DNA of 64,000 nt, taken from Pyropia yezoensis (lineage: Eukaryota > Rhodophyta > Bangiophyceae > Bangiales > Bangiaceae). The notes below the pieces were generated by a model. The model had not been told where the DNA came from and ran no database searches. It was given only the letters and a program-made list of their open reading frames with translations. Shown here piece after piece: positions 1 through 8,874 of this stretch. Every line of letters begins with the position of its first letter. The first letter of the stretch is position 1. Made by a program: the position numbers and the translations under genes. The DNA is taken from contig CM020618.1 of assembly GCA_009829735.1 (NCBI GenBank), positions 25,145,122 through 25,209,121 of the forward strand. The letters run 5' to 3'.

Positions 1-81
1 GGCGGCGGTGGCGGCCGCGGACGCCGCCGCCAGCGCTACCGCCACCATCGTTGTCTTCCGCAGGGAGCGGTAAAAGGCCAT
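1..81 (-). CDS. N-terminus of a secreted or organelle-targeted protein (partial)
   Basis: An ATG on the minus strand at position 81 opens a frame that runs off the left edge of the window. The visible 27 residues begin MAFYRSLRKTTMVAVALAA and continue Ala-rich: a basic n-region followed by a hydrophobic Val/Ala/Leu core, as in an ER signal peptide. A transit peptide for plastid or mitochondrion is also possible. Nothing of the mature protein is visible, so no function can be given. In GC-rich DNA such a short frame can arise by chance, and the call rests only on the n-region/h-region architecture next to a plausible start. Confidence 0.35.
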   Translation of the reverse strand, partial: MAFYRSLRKTTMVAVALAAASAAATAA

Positions 82-1791
82 GGCGTCGGGCAGAGGGAGT
101 GGCGAGGATGGGTGGAGGGCGGAAGGCGGGGAGGGAGGTGTGTCCGAAGAGTTCAGGCGGTGGGTCTGGCCGGGGCTGCGGTGGGTGCGGCGCAGCGGAG
201 GCACCGGTCCGCACACCGTAACGGCTGATGGTCGGGCAGTGTAGGATGTAGGAATGCCGCGGCAGGGGGCGAGCCGAGGTGGGGCGACGGGCGCCCTATT
301 TAGCTGGCTGCAGAAGGGACGGCTGGCCTGTGTGGCGGCCTCCCGCCTTGGCGCCGCCACGGGCGGCGGCGTCCCGTCCCCTCCACTACCGTCGTGTGCC
401 CGCCAAAGCTGCTGTGCCCGCCGTTCGCCAGACAGCACATCTGAGAGGAGTCGCTCGGCCCCCTCCCTACCAGTCGGACAGCGGGGGCGGGGAGGGCAGC
501 CCCCCCACACCCCCTACGGCAGGGCTCAGGTGGGAGGCCGTTGCTCGCCCCGTCTGCCACAGCAGGGACACTTTTGTCCTCCCTCACCGGCTGGGCGTTG
601 AGTGGTTGCGGGGACCGCCGCCGCTTGGCAATCAGCCCCCTCTCCAGTGTGGGAGGGACGCCTTGTCTCCACCTCTGTCACCCTCTCCTTCCAATCAGGC
701 CACTTTGAGAGTGTTGGATGCCGGAAAGGATGTAAAAGTCCGTCGCTCCCCCGAGCAGCGCACCCACAGGTCTGCTTGGCGTACCCTGCAGAACCGGCCA
801 ACTGCAGAAGCGGTCGCGGCGCGTGGGAGTCCACCGCACGGAAGGGGGGAGCACGTGCTCCGCGGCCGAGCAAGAACTTTTTGAGTCGCCGCTGCAGCCG
901 CCCTTCGGATCGCCACAGTCATCAATCGTGACGGCGGTGTCGTGCCAGAGGGGGGTGTGGGGGGGTTGGAGGATGAGTAGAGCAAGTAGGTAGGAAAGGT
1001 CCGACCATTGGGCGGGAAGAAAGCCAGCAGGGTGACCCAACAGAGTTTACGGGATGGGAAGGGGGGCCGGAAGGGGGGGAAGGCTCACCGCGGCCTGCCG
1101 AGGTGATGCTCATGCAGCGACCAGTGAGCCAACGACGAGAGAAGCCTGGTCATCCTGTCGCGTGGCGCCGGCGGGGCCGCAGGCAACAAGGACACGATTG
1201 CGGCTCGAACCGCCGGTGGTGGTAGGAGGCGCGGGTGCTCATCATGATGACACGGTCCCGTCGGCTGGGGAGAGGCGGCGGGAGGTGGCGAGTCACGGTC
1301 AGGGGGCCGACGCGTGAACGTTCTGCTGGCGGCGCGTGACCCGCATCGACTCCGGACACGTTGAAGATCAAATCCTGCATGCAACTCCCTCGATGTAAAT
1401 ACAAATTGCATCGAACAAGTCGGACTCCGGCGGTGCCCGGTGCGATGGCTTGCATGCGTCGGCGGGCGGCTCCCCTCTGCCGCTTCCTGCGGGGCGCGCC
1501 CCTACCACGACCGCCCCTACCACGACCGCCCCACCCACCGTCCCGCGGGGCCGTTTGCGTCAGTGCCGTCAACCTACCTCTTTCCCCATCCAACACCTTC
1601 GGAGCCGCTGGCGCCTTGGCCACCACCGCTCTGTCCCCCCCGTATCGCCACTCCGCTCCACCCGTGTCGCCACCCTGCTCCGCGCCGAGCCTTCCTGCTT
1701 GGTCGACCCCGACAGCCCTGCCTGGCCGTGTCACTGTTCCCTCTCCCTCCTCTTCCCCCTTCAAATTTACCTCTGTGTGGCGGGGAACACC
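82..1791. other. Intergenic region between divergent genes
   Basis: No frame here resembles a known protein; the open frames on both strands are Arg/Pro/Gly-rich, as expected for GC-rich non-coding DNA. The stretch must hold the promoters of the minus-strand gene at 1-81 and of the NAP gene at 1792. The 150 bases before 1792 are pyrimidine-rich and look like 5' UTR. The frame of the NAP gene stays open upstream to 1450, but that part has no NAP similarity. Confidence 0.5.
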
Positions 1792-2991
1792 ATGTCAGAC
1801 GCGATGGCGACCAGCTTGGAGGCGTTGCGGGCCAACCAGGCCGCCACCGACGCGCTGCTCGCCGAGCACGCTGCCGCCGTCGCGGCGGCGGCCGCCCGCG
1901 CGCGGGCGCGGGGCGCCGTTCACGTGGCCGCCCGCGCCGCGGCGCTGGCGGCGTCGCCGGTGGCGGGCTTTTGGGGCCGCGCCCTCAAGGCGCACCCGCT
2001 GCTGGGGATGGCCATCACTCCGCGGGACGCGGCGGTGCTCGCCCACCTGACCGACGTGCGAGACGTAATGCCCGGGGACCCGGAAGGAGGGGGGGAGGGG
2101 GCAGTGGAGTCTGCAGAGGAGGAAGCAGAGGGAGGGGCTGTTGGGCAAGGTGGTGGAGGGGCCACCACTGCTGGGGAAGGAGGGGGGGCAGTCGGACTAG
2201 AGGCGGGCGAGGCGGGAACCCCCAGGGACGCAACGAGGACAGGGGCGGCGACCACGCCAACCGATAACGCTGCCGACGTTGCGGGAACACCGGGGGCAAT
2301 GGCGCCCGCTCCCGAAGCAGGCGGTGAGCCCACCACCCCCGCGGCCACGGCTGCTGCCCTGGGGGTGGCGGCGGCCCCCTCCCTCCCCGATGCGTCGGCG
2401 CCGTGGACCTTCTCCCTTCACTTTCACTTTGACTCGAATCCCTTCTTTACCAACCGCGTCCTCACCAAGACCTACACCTTTGCCGCCGCGGGGCCGGTGG
2501 GCTCCATGGAGCACGCGGACCTGGTCAGCTGTGAAGGCACCCCCATTGACTGGGCGCCAGGTAAGAACGTGACGGTCAAGGTGATGCGGCGGCCAACGGG
2601 CGGCCGCGGCCGCGGCCGCCGCGGTGGCGGCGGTGGCGGGGGCAAGACCACCGTCCGGGCGGTGCCGACGGACTCGTTTTTCAACTTTTTCGCCCCCCCC
2701 CCCGTGCCCGCGTGGGAAGACTTTGCGCACCTGGCCCTCGAAGACGACAGTGAGGAGGACGACGATGGCTCGAACGGGGACTCGACGGCGGCGGCGGCGG
2801 CCGAGACGGCGGCGATGCTCGCCGAGCTCTTTGACGCGGACCTCCGGATGGCCACCGCAGTGGCCGACGGTGTCATCCCGGGGGCGGTCCACCTGGTGGG
2901 GGGGACGTTTGAGACGTGGCGCGGCGGCCGCCCATACCGCGAGTGCATGCGTGACCAGTGGGACTTGGAGGATAGCGATGAGAGCGACTGA
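1792..2991 (+). CDS. Nucleosome assembly protein, NAP1/SET family histone chaperone
   Basis: Intronless gene for 399 residues. NAP-family proteins bind H2A-H2B and assemble or remodel nucleosomes, shuttling between cytoplasm and nucleus. Recognisable blocks in order: a short N-terminal helix (residues about 1-55) in place of the long dimerisation helix; VAGFWGRALKAHPLL near residue 60 (family pattern FW...F.NHP.L); LTDVRDV near 85; an Ala/Gly/Glu-rich low-complexity insertion (about 95-200); VLTKTYTF and GTPIDWAPGKNVTVKV (about 225-265); a Gly/Arg run (about 268-283); SFFNFFAPP near 295; then an acidic stretch and an acidic C-terminus ending DLEDSDESD. The NAP core is complete apart from the insertion. 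I chose the ATG at 1792 because similarity starts just after it; the open frame upstream to 1450 looks like 5' UTR. The short helix recalls SET, but the SFFNFFAPP block favours NAP1. Confidence 0.9.
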   Translation: MSDAMATSLEALRANQAATDALLAEHAAAVAAAAARARARGAVHVAARAAALAASPVAGFWGRALKAHPLLGMAITPRDAAVLAHLTDVRDVMPGDPEGGGEGAVESAEEEAEGGAVGQGGGGATTAGEGGGAVGLEAGEAGTPRDATRTGAATTPTDNAADVAGTPGAMAPAPEAGGEPTTPAATAAALGVAAAPSLPDASAPWTFSLHFHFDSNPFFTNRVLTKTYTFAAAGPVGSMEHADLVSCEGTPIDWAPGKNVTVKVMRRPTGGRGRGRRGGGGGGGKTTVRAVPTDSFFNFFAPPPVPAWEDFAHLALEDDSEEDDDGSNGDSTAAAAAETAAMLAELFDADLRMATAVADGVIPGAVHLVGGTFETWRGGRPYRECMRDQWDLEDSDESD

Positions 2992-3386
2992 GGCAGAGGG
3001 GGCCTGGGTGGAGGGGCGCGCGGGCAGCGGCGGCGTGTGGGAGGGTGTGGGTGGGGGTGCGGGGGGGTGGAGGCAGCAGCCCGTCGACCATCTCCAGGGT
3101 AGGCTATGGTATGGTGGCCGTCTGGCAACGAATGGGGCCAAGATATGGTGGCCGCCTGGGAACCGGCCGTCTCGCGACTGTTTACTCTACCTGTAGCACT
3201 CGGCAGGTCGCAGCATGGCGGGCAGCGGCGGGCGCTCAAACGACCAACGTTGTGGGCAAACGGGGGCGACTCACTGCCGCCGGGCCGTGCATCCACCATC
3301 ATCCCACGCCCCGCACCGCCCCTCCCATCTTGATGGCCTGGCGGGCCTCCACCCCTCACGGTCACCACTGGCCTGGCAGTCAGCGC
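2992..3386. other. Spacer between convergent NAP and PrimPol genes
   Basis: This is 395 bp of 3' flanking sequence for two convergent genes. It contains G-rich runs and a short repeated phrase (atggtggccg at about 3112 and 3146). I see no gene or RNA in it. Confidence 0.5.
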
Positions 3387-6300
3387 TCAGACCACCTTCT
3401 CGCTGCCACCAACCTCGGCAGCCAGGGCGGCTAGGGCAGCCTGCTCCCCAGCGTCGGGCCGCCACGCAGACGGCGGCGGCGGCGGCGACCGCGGGGATGG
3501 TGACAGCAGTGGCGGCGGCTGTGGCGGCTTGCGCGGCGGTGGTGGTGGTGGCGTCACGGCCCCGCGGCTACCGGTAGCAGCGCCTTCGTCCCCCCACAGC
3601 CCCCCGACGTCCTCAGCGATCACCGCGACGGGCGCCGCCCGCTCCGCTGCGTCGGGCTCCCACCGCCGCTGTCGCAGCTCCAGCGGTGCCGCCGGCGGTG
3701 CCGTGCCGCCGTTATCGCCACCTGCGCCCGCACCCGCCGCCCCCTCCTCCCCCCACAGGGCGGAAAGGTCCTCCGCAGCGAGCGCCTCCAGCGCCGCGTG
3801 CTCGGCCGCGTCGGGCGCCCATCCACCACACGACGGGCCCCGCCGAGCAGCGTGGACCGCGGCGGCCGCCCCACCCGGCCCGTCGCCCCCTTCGCCGTCG
3901 TCGCGGCCTCCGTTACCACCACAAACACCGCCCGCAGCCGCCGCCCCCTCCTCCCCCCACAGGGCGGGGAGGTCCTCGGCGGCGAGTGCCTCCAGCGCCG
4001 CCAGCTCATCGGCGTCGGGCTCCCACCGGCGACCGGACGGACAACGCACGCCGCCCAGGCCGCCGCCACCGCCGACGCCGCGGCTGCCCCCACCTCCACC
4101 GCCGGCCAGGCCAGACTCGTCCTCGGCGGCGAGCGCCTCCAGCGCCGCCCGCTCATCCGCGTCGGGCTCCCACCGCGGTCCGAGCGGAGGTGGGGATGGG
4201 GGGGACGCGGTGCGTGTCCCCTCCCCCCCCCCCCCCCGCCCTACTCCCTCTCCCTCTGCCGGAATCGGTCCCTCACCTTCAAAGAGGGCCCCGTCCAGGG
4301 CTACTGGGGGCGACACCCACCCCACACAGTCCGCGTCGTAGCACCGCAGGGTCATACTCCGCCGCGGCACATCAACCACAAAGTACACGCCGTTGCTGCG
4401 GTGGTGGCGGCCCAGCCGGGTACACCACCGGTAGCCGCCGCCGATGCTGTACACCGCCGTCCACGACGCGGCAAAAAACGCGGCGGTGCGGACGGTGCCG
4501 GCGCCGCCGGTCGGCGCGCCGCCAGTGGCGACCAGCGCCTGGATGTGGGCGGTGAGGCGCGGATAGGGGGGGAGGACGGCCGCGCCGCCGCCCGCGACAC
4601 CCAGTGCCCGCGGGGCGCCGCCACCCCCTAGGTGTCCAGCGGCAGCGCCGCCTAGCGGGTTGGGACTGCCCACAACGGCGGCAGAGGTGGGGGGGGGCCC
4701 GCCCAGGTAAACCGCCCCGGTGGACACGACCGCCACCGGCGGCCACGTCGGGATGGCCGTGATGAGGGAGCGGAGGAAGAGGGCGCGGCTGATGCCCGGC
4801 TGGACGACCGCCGCCGTCGCGCCAACGTCACCCGCCGCCGCAGCCGGCAGCGGCGACGACAGCTCCGCCGGGAGCGGTAGGGGCGAAGGCAGCAGCCGCG
4901 CCCGCCGGCCATACTTGGACGAGCCGACCAGCCGGAAGCACCGGTTCCGCGTGTAAACGCTCGTATCGCAAAACGGGACTCGGGCGGCGGCAGGGGCGGG
5001 TGCCGCGGCGGCTGCGGCCGCCATCATGGACGGCGGGGGCGGTTGTAGCGGCGATCGCGGCGGCGCCGAGGCCTTCTCAGGTGGGGGAGGTGCGGAGGCC
5101 CCCCCTGTCTCGACGGGTGGTGCGCCGGTCGGCACGGCCGTGGGCGGCGGCGCAGACGACGGCGCGACGTCAACGAGCATCAGCGACGTGTTGGCGGCCT
5201 CGTCGGACGCCACGGCGGCGGCAACGACGCCCTTGACAAACACCCCCGCGTCGGCGACGCACGGGAACACCACCGCCGGGAGGACCAGATGCGCAGAGAA
5301 CTTGGACGACGTCGTCGAGTCGAGGTAGACAGCGCCGGCCAAGTACCATGGCACGTCCGTGACGGAAGGGAGGGCTCGGTCGTCACTGCCCGGCGCCAAT
5401 GACGGCGGGGGCGCCGCAGGCGCAGCCGCCGCGGGTACCGGGTCCTCCGCTGCCGGCGCCGTCAGCGGCCCCACCGCAACTTTCCCCCCCACATCGGTCG
5501 TCGACGTAGGCCACCCAGGCGGCGAGGCGTCCGTGGCCACACTGGCGGCTGCAGTGGCTGTCCTTGTCGTCGTCGCGGGGAGGATGGACGGGGTGAGCGG
5601 TGTCAGCGGCGGTGGCGGTGGCCATCGACCACCGCGTAGGGCGTCCAGCGCGGCGCCGACGCGGCCGAGTAGGGCTGCGACCATGGCCCTCCCGTCGGCG
5701 GCCGCGTTTAGCCCGCCGCCCGTCTGGAACTCGAGGTCAAAGTACAGCTTGACCCGCACGCCAGATGGGATGACCTCGTACACGTGGAGAGGCAGCTCGT
5801 CGACGGAAGAGGGGGGGCCGCGGGCAGGGGCGCCGCCACCGCCGCCGCCGCCGCCACCCCCCCAGGGCGCAACGCTGGCGGGCGCGGCGGCGGCGGTGGT
5901 ATCGGCAGCCAGACCCCGGGCGAGGCGCGCAGCGTAGCGCCGCCACAGCGCCAAGCGCGTGCACGCCACGTACCGGCGACGGCCGTCGGCGCCCTTTTCC
6001 ACCGCAAACAGAACCGTCTCTTGGTCGTCGTACACCACGTCCTCAGCCGCACGGCGGGCGGCGGCGCCTGGCCGCACGACATCGTCCCGCCCAACCGGCG
6101 GTGGGGGCGGCCCCAGCCGACGACGACGCGACGGGGGCCCCACGCCAGGCGCGTCCCCACCGCCCCCCCCTGCCGCTGCGACCGCCGCCGCGGCTGGGCG
6201 GCGGCGCCCAACCGGGGCGGCAGCGGTGGCGGCGGCGGCTGCATTGGCGCCCGCCGCGGCGGCGACCGCGGCGGCCTGCGTCGGGAAGGGCTGGATGCGC

Positions 6301-6482
6301 CGCGCCACGTCAGTGGCGAGCGACGCCACCAATGCGGAGCGGGCAGCGCCGCCCCGAAAGGCGGGGGGCACCCACCGCCCTGCGCCCGCGCGGGGAAGGG
6401 GGGCGTAAAAGGCTGCCGGCGGCACCGGCGGTGCGGCAAGCGGGGATGGAAGGCCGGAGCGTGGCGGCAGGGGGGGGGGCAT
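3387..6482 (-). CDS. PRIMPOL: PrimPol: archaeo-eukaryotic primase-polymerase (CCDC111 family)
   Basis: 1031 residues from the ATG at 6482. PrimPol reprimes stalled replication forks in nucleus and organelles. All three catalytic motifs are present: motif I KLYFDLEF with D249 and E251, motif II KFSAHLVLP with S396 and H398, and motif III with D506 followed by YTRNRCFRLVGSSK. The UL52-type zinc finger is C687, H694, C714, C719, the same spacing (7, 20, 5) as I recall for human C419/H426/C446/C451. Low-complexity Ala/Gly/Pro inserts separate the motifs, making the protein nearly twice the usual length. The tail (residues about 765-1031) holds five copies of a W-x-PDA-x-E-x-AALEALAAED motif (see findings). 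The frame stays open upstream to 6881 (133 more residues); I chose 6482 because the upstream part is CT-rich and overlaps the divergent promoter, but the longer start is possible. Confidence 0.9.
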   Translation of the reverse strand: MPPPLPPRSGLPSPLAAPPVPPAAFYAPLPRAGAGRWVPPAFRGGAARSALVASLATDVARRIQPFPTQAAAVAAAAGANAAAAATAAAPVGRRRPAAAAVAAAGGGGGDAPGVGPPSRRRRLGPPPPPVGRDDVVRPGAAARRAAEDVVYDDQETVLFAVEKGADGRRRYVACTRLALWRRYAARLARGLAADTTAAAAPASVAPWGGGGGGGGGGAPARGPPSSVDELPLHVYEVIPSGVRVKLYFDLEFQTGGGLNAAADGRAMVAALLGRVGAALDALRGGRWPPPPPLTPLTPSILPATTTRTATAAASVATDASPPGWPTSTTDVGGKVAVGPLTAPAAEDPVPAAAAPAAPPPSLAPGSDDRALPSVTDVPWYLAGAVYLDSTTSSKFSAHLVLPAVVFPCVADAGVFVKGVVAAAVASDEAANTSLMLVDVAPSSAPPPTAVPTGAPPVETGGASAPPPPEKASAPPRSPLQPPPPSMMAAAAAAAPAPAAARVPFCDTSVYTRNRCFRLVGSSKYGRRARLLPSPLPLPAELSSPLPAAAAGDVGATAAVVQPGISRALFLRSLITAIPTWPPVAVVSTGAVYLGGPPPTSAAVVGSPNPLGGAAAGHLGGGGAPRALGVAGGGAAVLPPYPRLTAHIQALVATGGAPTGGAGTVRTAAFFAASWTAVYSIGGGYRWCTRLGRHHRSNGVYFVVDVPRRSMTLRCYDADCVGWVSPPVALDGALFEGEGPIPAEGEGVGRGGGGEGTRTASPPSPPPLGPRWEPDADERAALEALAAEDESGLAGGGGGGSRGVGGGGGLGGVRCPSGRRWEPDADELAALEALAAEDLPALWGEEGAAAAGGVCGGNGGRDDGEGGDGPGGAAAAVHAARRGPSCGGWAPDAAEHAALEALAAEDLSALWGEEGAAGAGAGGDNGGTAPPAAPLELRQRRWEPDAAERAAPVAVIAEDVGGLWGDEGAATGSRGAVTPPPPPPRKPPQPPPLLSPSPRSPPPPPSAWRPDAGEQAALAALAAEVGGSEKVV
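3390..4180 (-). repeat. Five degenerate W-PDA-E peptide repeats at the PrimPol C-terminus
   Basis: Tryptophan codons at 4172, 4025, 3821, 3662 and 3464 (W771, W820, W888, W941, W1007) each start a unit of the form W-x-PDA-x-E-x-AALEALAAED, often followed by an LWGEEG-like end. Units are 49-68 residues apart, with Gly/Ala/Pro linkers of different length and sequence, so the short motif rather than the linker is conserved. Confidence 0.8.
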
Positions 6483-7091
6483 GGCGCGTACGGGCGGTCC
6501 TCCGGGGGCGGGTTGACCGACAGACGGGGACAGTGGGGGGGGTCGATGGAGAGGGGGAAGCTGGGGTGGAAGGATGCGGGTGGATGTGGGGTCTCTGGGA
6601 GGATCAAGGGACGGGGACGAGTAGACGTGTCGAGGTCCTGGACTCGAGGATCTGTCGCAAACGAGAGACTCGGGGAATGGGCGGTTGCACGCCATGTGCT
6701 TTGCGACGCGTCTAGCGGATGGGATAGCGTTTGTGCTTCCACAAATATGTTCAAGAACTACGAATTGTGTAGCCCATAGTGTCAACAGTGCCTCTCCAGC
6801 ATCAGGGTGCCATCGCCGAGCGCCGGCCGGCCGGCGCGGTGGCGTCGTCGAGCCCGTCTGGACTTCCACCAACCCATCCACCCAGCCGCCGCCCTCCCGC
6901 GCGGCACGTTCTGGCGCACTGCACCCTTTTGTTGCTCTGGGAGCATCCTCGCTGTTCCCTTATTTCTGGTGTGCCGACAGGTTTGTCCCCTGCGGCTTTT
7001 TTTCTCTTTTCAATCCATCCACCCCTTCAAGTCTTCCTCCCTTCCTCCACCGCACCCCCCCTCGCGCTGTCTTTCTCCCAGCGGCCTGGCC
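6483..7091. promoter_or_regulatory. Divergent promoter region, PrimPol (-) / IBA57 (+)
   Basis: About 610 bp separate the chosen starts of the two genes. The last 120 bases before 7092 are strongly CT-rich on the plus strand, as in a 5' UTR or initiator-type promoter. No TATA box is obvious. Both flanking frames remain open into this stretch (PrimPol to 6881, IBA57 to 6807), so part of it could encode longer N-termini. Confidence 0.45.
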
Positions 7092-8537
7092 ATGGCCTCT
7101 ATTGTCGGCTGTCGCCTCACCTCCCGCGGCGTCCTCCGCCTCTCTGGCCGCGACGCACGGACCCTCCTTCAGTCCCTGGTCACCGCCGACGTGGCTGTGG
7201 GAGCGGGCGCGGCAGCGCCGACGCCGCCACCGCTCGTCGTCTCCGCCCTCCTCAACCGCCGCGGCCGCGTTGCGTTTGACGCGTTTGTCGCGACGCCCGT
7301 GCGCGACGGCGACGGCGACGACCCGACCGCCCTCTACATGGATGTGGCTGCGGCGCGCGCGGCCGACGCGGTCGCCCACCTGCGGCGTCACCGGGTGCGT
7401 GCGCGGGTGGCGGTGGAGGACGTGTCGGCGTCGGTGGGGGTGTACGTGGCGGCGGGTGCTTGTGGCGGTGACGACGCGTTGTCTCTGCTGACCGCCCGCC
7501 CGGCGGGCGCTGGGGAAGCCGTGGCGGTGGACCCGCGGCTCCCCGCCCTGGGCGTCCGCGCCGTGGCGACTATGGACGCGCCGCCGCTGGTGCGGGGGAT
7601 TGTGCCCGACGGCAGCGGCGGCGGCGGCGGCGGTGATGGTGGTGGAGGCAGAGGAGCAGGCCCCCCCCCGTCGGCATTCGCCGTCCCCCTCATGGACTCC
7701 GAGACGGCGTGGACGCTTCTCCGCATGCTCCACGGCGTGCCCGAGGGCGCGGCGGACTTCCCCCCCCCCCGCGATGGCGCCGCGCCGGCAACCGCGGGCG
7801 ATGGCGCCGCCGCCACCGGCGCCGCGTCGGCCGACGCGGGGCGGCTGCCGCTCGAGATGGGCCTCGACCGTCTGGGCGCCATTTCCTTTTCCAAGGGCTG
7901 CTACCTTGGCCAGGAGCTCACGGCCCGCTCCTACCACACGGGTGTGACGCGGCGGCGACTGGCACCGTTGCTGCTGCTGCCGCCGTCGCTCACCACGGGG
8001 GTGCCGGCCGCCGCCCTCGACGCGGACCTGCGCGCCGCGATGGCCGAGGCGGCGGCCGCGGCGGCGGCGGAGGCGGCGGCAGCGGCGGCGGCGAGGGCGG
8101 CCGCGGTAGCAGCTGGGGAGGGAAGGAGGGGGGAGGCGGTGCCACCTGAGTCGCCGCCGACGACGCTCCTCCTTCGCACCCCTGTGGCCCCCCCGGTGGG
8201 CGCGCTGGTAGACGTGGCCGTGCCGCCGCCACCGCCCGGGGCCACCGTGGAGGTGGCCGCCCCCGACGCTGACCGCGACAGCGGGGGCGAGAGTGGAGAC
8301 GGGGACGGGAGCGTCGCCGCGCCGGGCACCCGCCGCCGCCGTTCCCGCCCAGCGGGGGTGGTGACGTCTGCGGTGGGTAACGTGGCACTGGCGGTGGTGC
8401 GCGTCGACGCGGCGTTCGATGCAAAGGGCGCGCCGCGGTTGCTGCGCCTTGGGGGGGACGACGGCCGCCTGGCTGTGGCACTGTGGCCCGCCTGGTGGCC
8501 CCCGGCGGACGGTGGCGGTGCCGGGGCTGGGGGCTGA
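7092..8537 (+). CDS. IBA57: IBA57/YgfZ-type folate-binding protein (Fe-S cluster assembly)
   Basis: 481 residues from 7092. The GcvT-like N-terminus (LTSRGVLRLSGRDARTLLQSLVTADV) and the family signature KGCYLGQE (K268-E275) followed by LTARSYHTGVTRR identify the YgfZ/IBA57 family. Its members act with ISCA proteins in maturing [4Fe-4S] proteins in mitochondria, and YgfZ in bacteria. The signature Cys (C270) is present. Ala/Gly-rich low-complexity inserts lie at about 170-185, 215-255 and 315-440, so the gene is longer than usual. Start 7092 places the GcvT fold at the very N-terminus, which leaves no room for a mitochondrial presequence. The frame is open upstream to 6807 and begins with an Arg-rich stretch that could be one, so the true start is uncertain. 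No introns. Confidence 0.88.
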   Translation: MASIVGCRLTSRGVLRLSGRDARTLLQSLVTADVAVGAGAAAPTPPPLVVSALLNRRGRVAFDAFVATPVRDGDGDDPTALYMDVAAARAADAVAHLRRHRVRARVAVEDVSASVGVYVAAGACGGDDALSLLTARPAGAGEAVAVDPRLPALGVRAVATMDAPPLVRGIVPDGSGGGGGGDGGGGRGAGPPPSAFAVPLMDSETAWTLLRMLHGVPEGAADFPPPRDGAAPATAGDGAAATGAASADAGRLPLEMGLDRLGAISFSKGCYLGQELTARSYHTGVTRRRLAPLLLLPPSLTTGVPAAALDADLRAAMAEAAAAAAAEAAAAAAARAAAVAAGEGRRGEAVPPESPPTTLLLRTPVAPPVGALVDVAVPPPPPGATVEVAAPDADRDSGGESGDGDGSVAAPGTRRRRSRPAGVVTSAVGNVALAVVRVDAAFDAKGAPRLLRLGGDDGRLAVALWPAWWPPADGGGAGAGG

Positions 8538-8874
8538 CTTCAGGCCGGTCCGACGCGGAGAGGGGAGGGGGAGGGGCCGGTAGTTTTGCTTGCAATGTTG
8601 CAAACCCCTAATCTACGCGCGATCCACTCATGGCAGTCCCTCCCCCACTCCCCACCACCCGACTGCCGAATACGCGGCGGCCAGCACGCGCCCCCGCAGC
8701 CATGAGGGGCACCCACCCCGCCACGGGCGAAGGCGTCTGCTGTAAGACATGCCGAGGGCGAGGCACCACCAGTGGTCAAGCCAACACGTTTCCGGCAGTG
8801 GCCGCAAGGCCGCCCCCGCAACCGTGTGCCGCGCGCGCGCGGCCATCACACCGTTCATCCCCCCCCCACCGCCG
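8538..8874. other. Spacer between convergent IBA57 and kinase-like genes
   Basis: A 337-bp stretch of 3' flanking sequence. No gene or RNA recognised. Confidence 0.5.

Noticed and set aside
1450-1791. Upstream extension of the NAP frame
   Set aside because: The 114 extra residues look like translated pyrimidine-rich leader; NAP similarity begins after the ATG at 1792.
6960-8603. 547-residue open frame on the minus strand opposite IBA57
   Set aside because: It mirrors the IBA57 coding region in another frame and is His/Arg/Gly-rich. No domain; a product of GC-rich codon composition.
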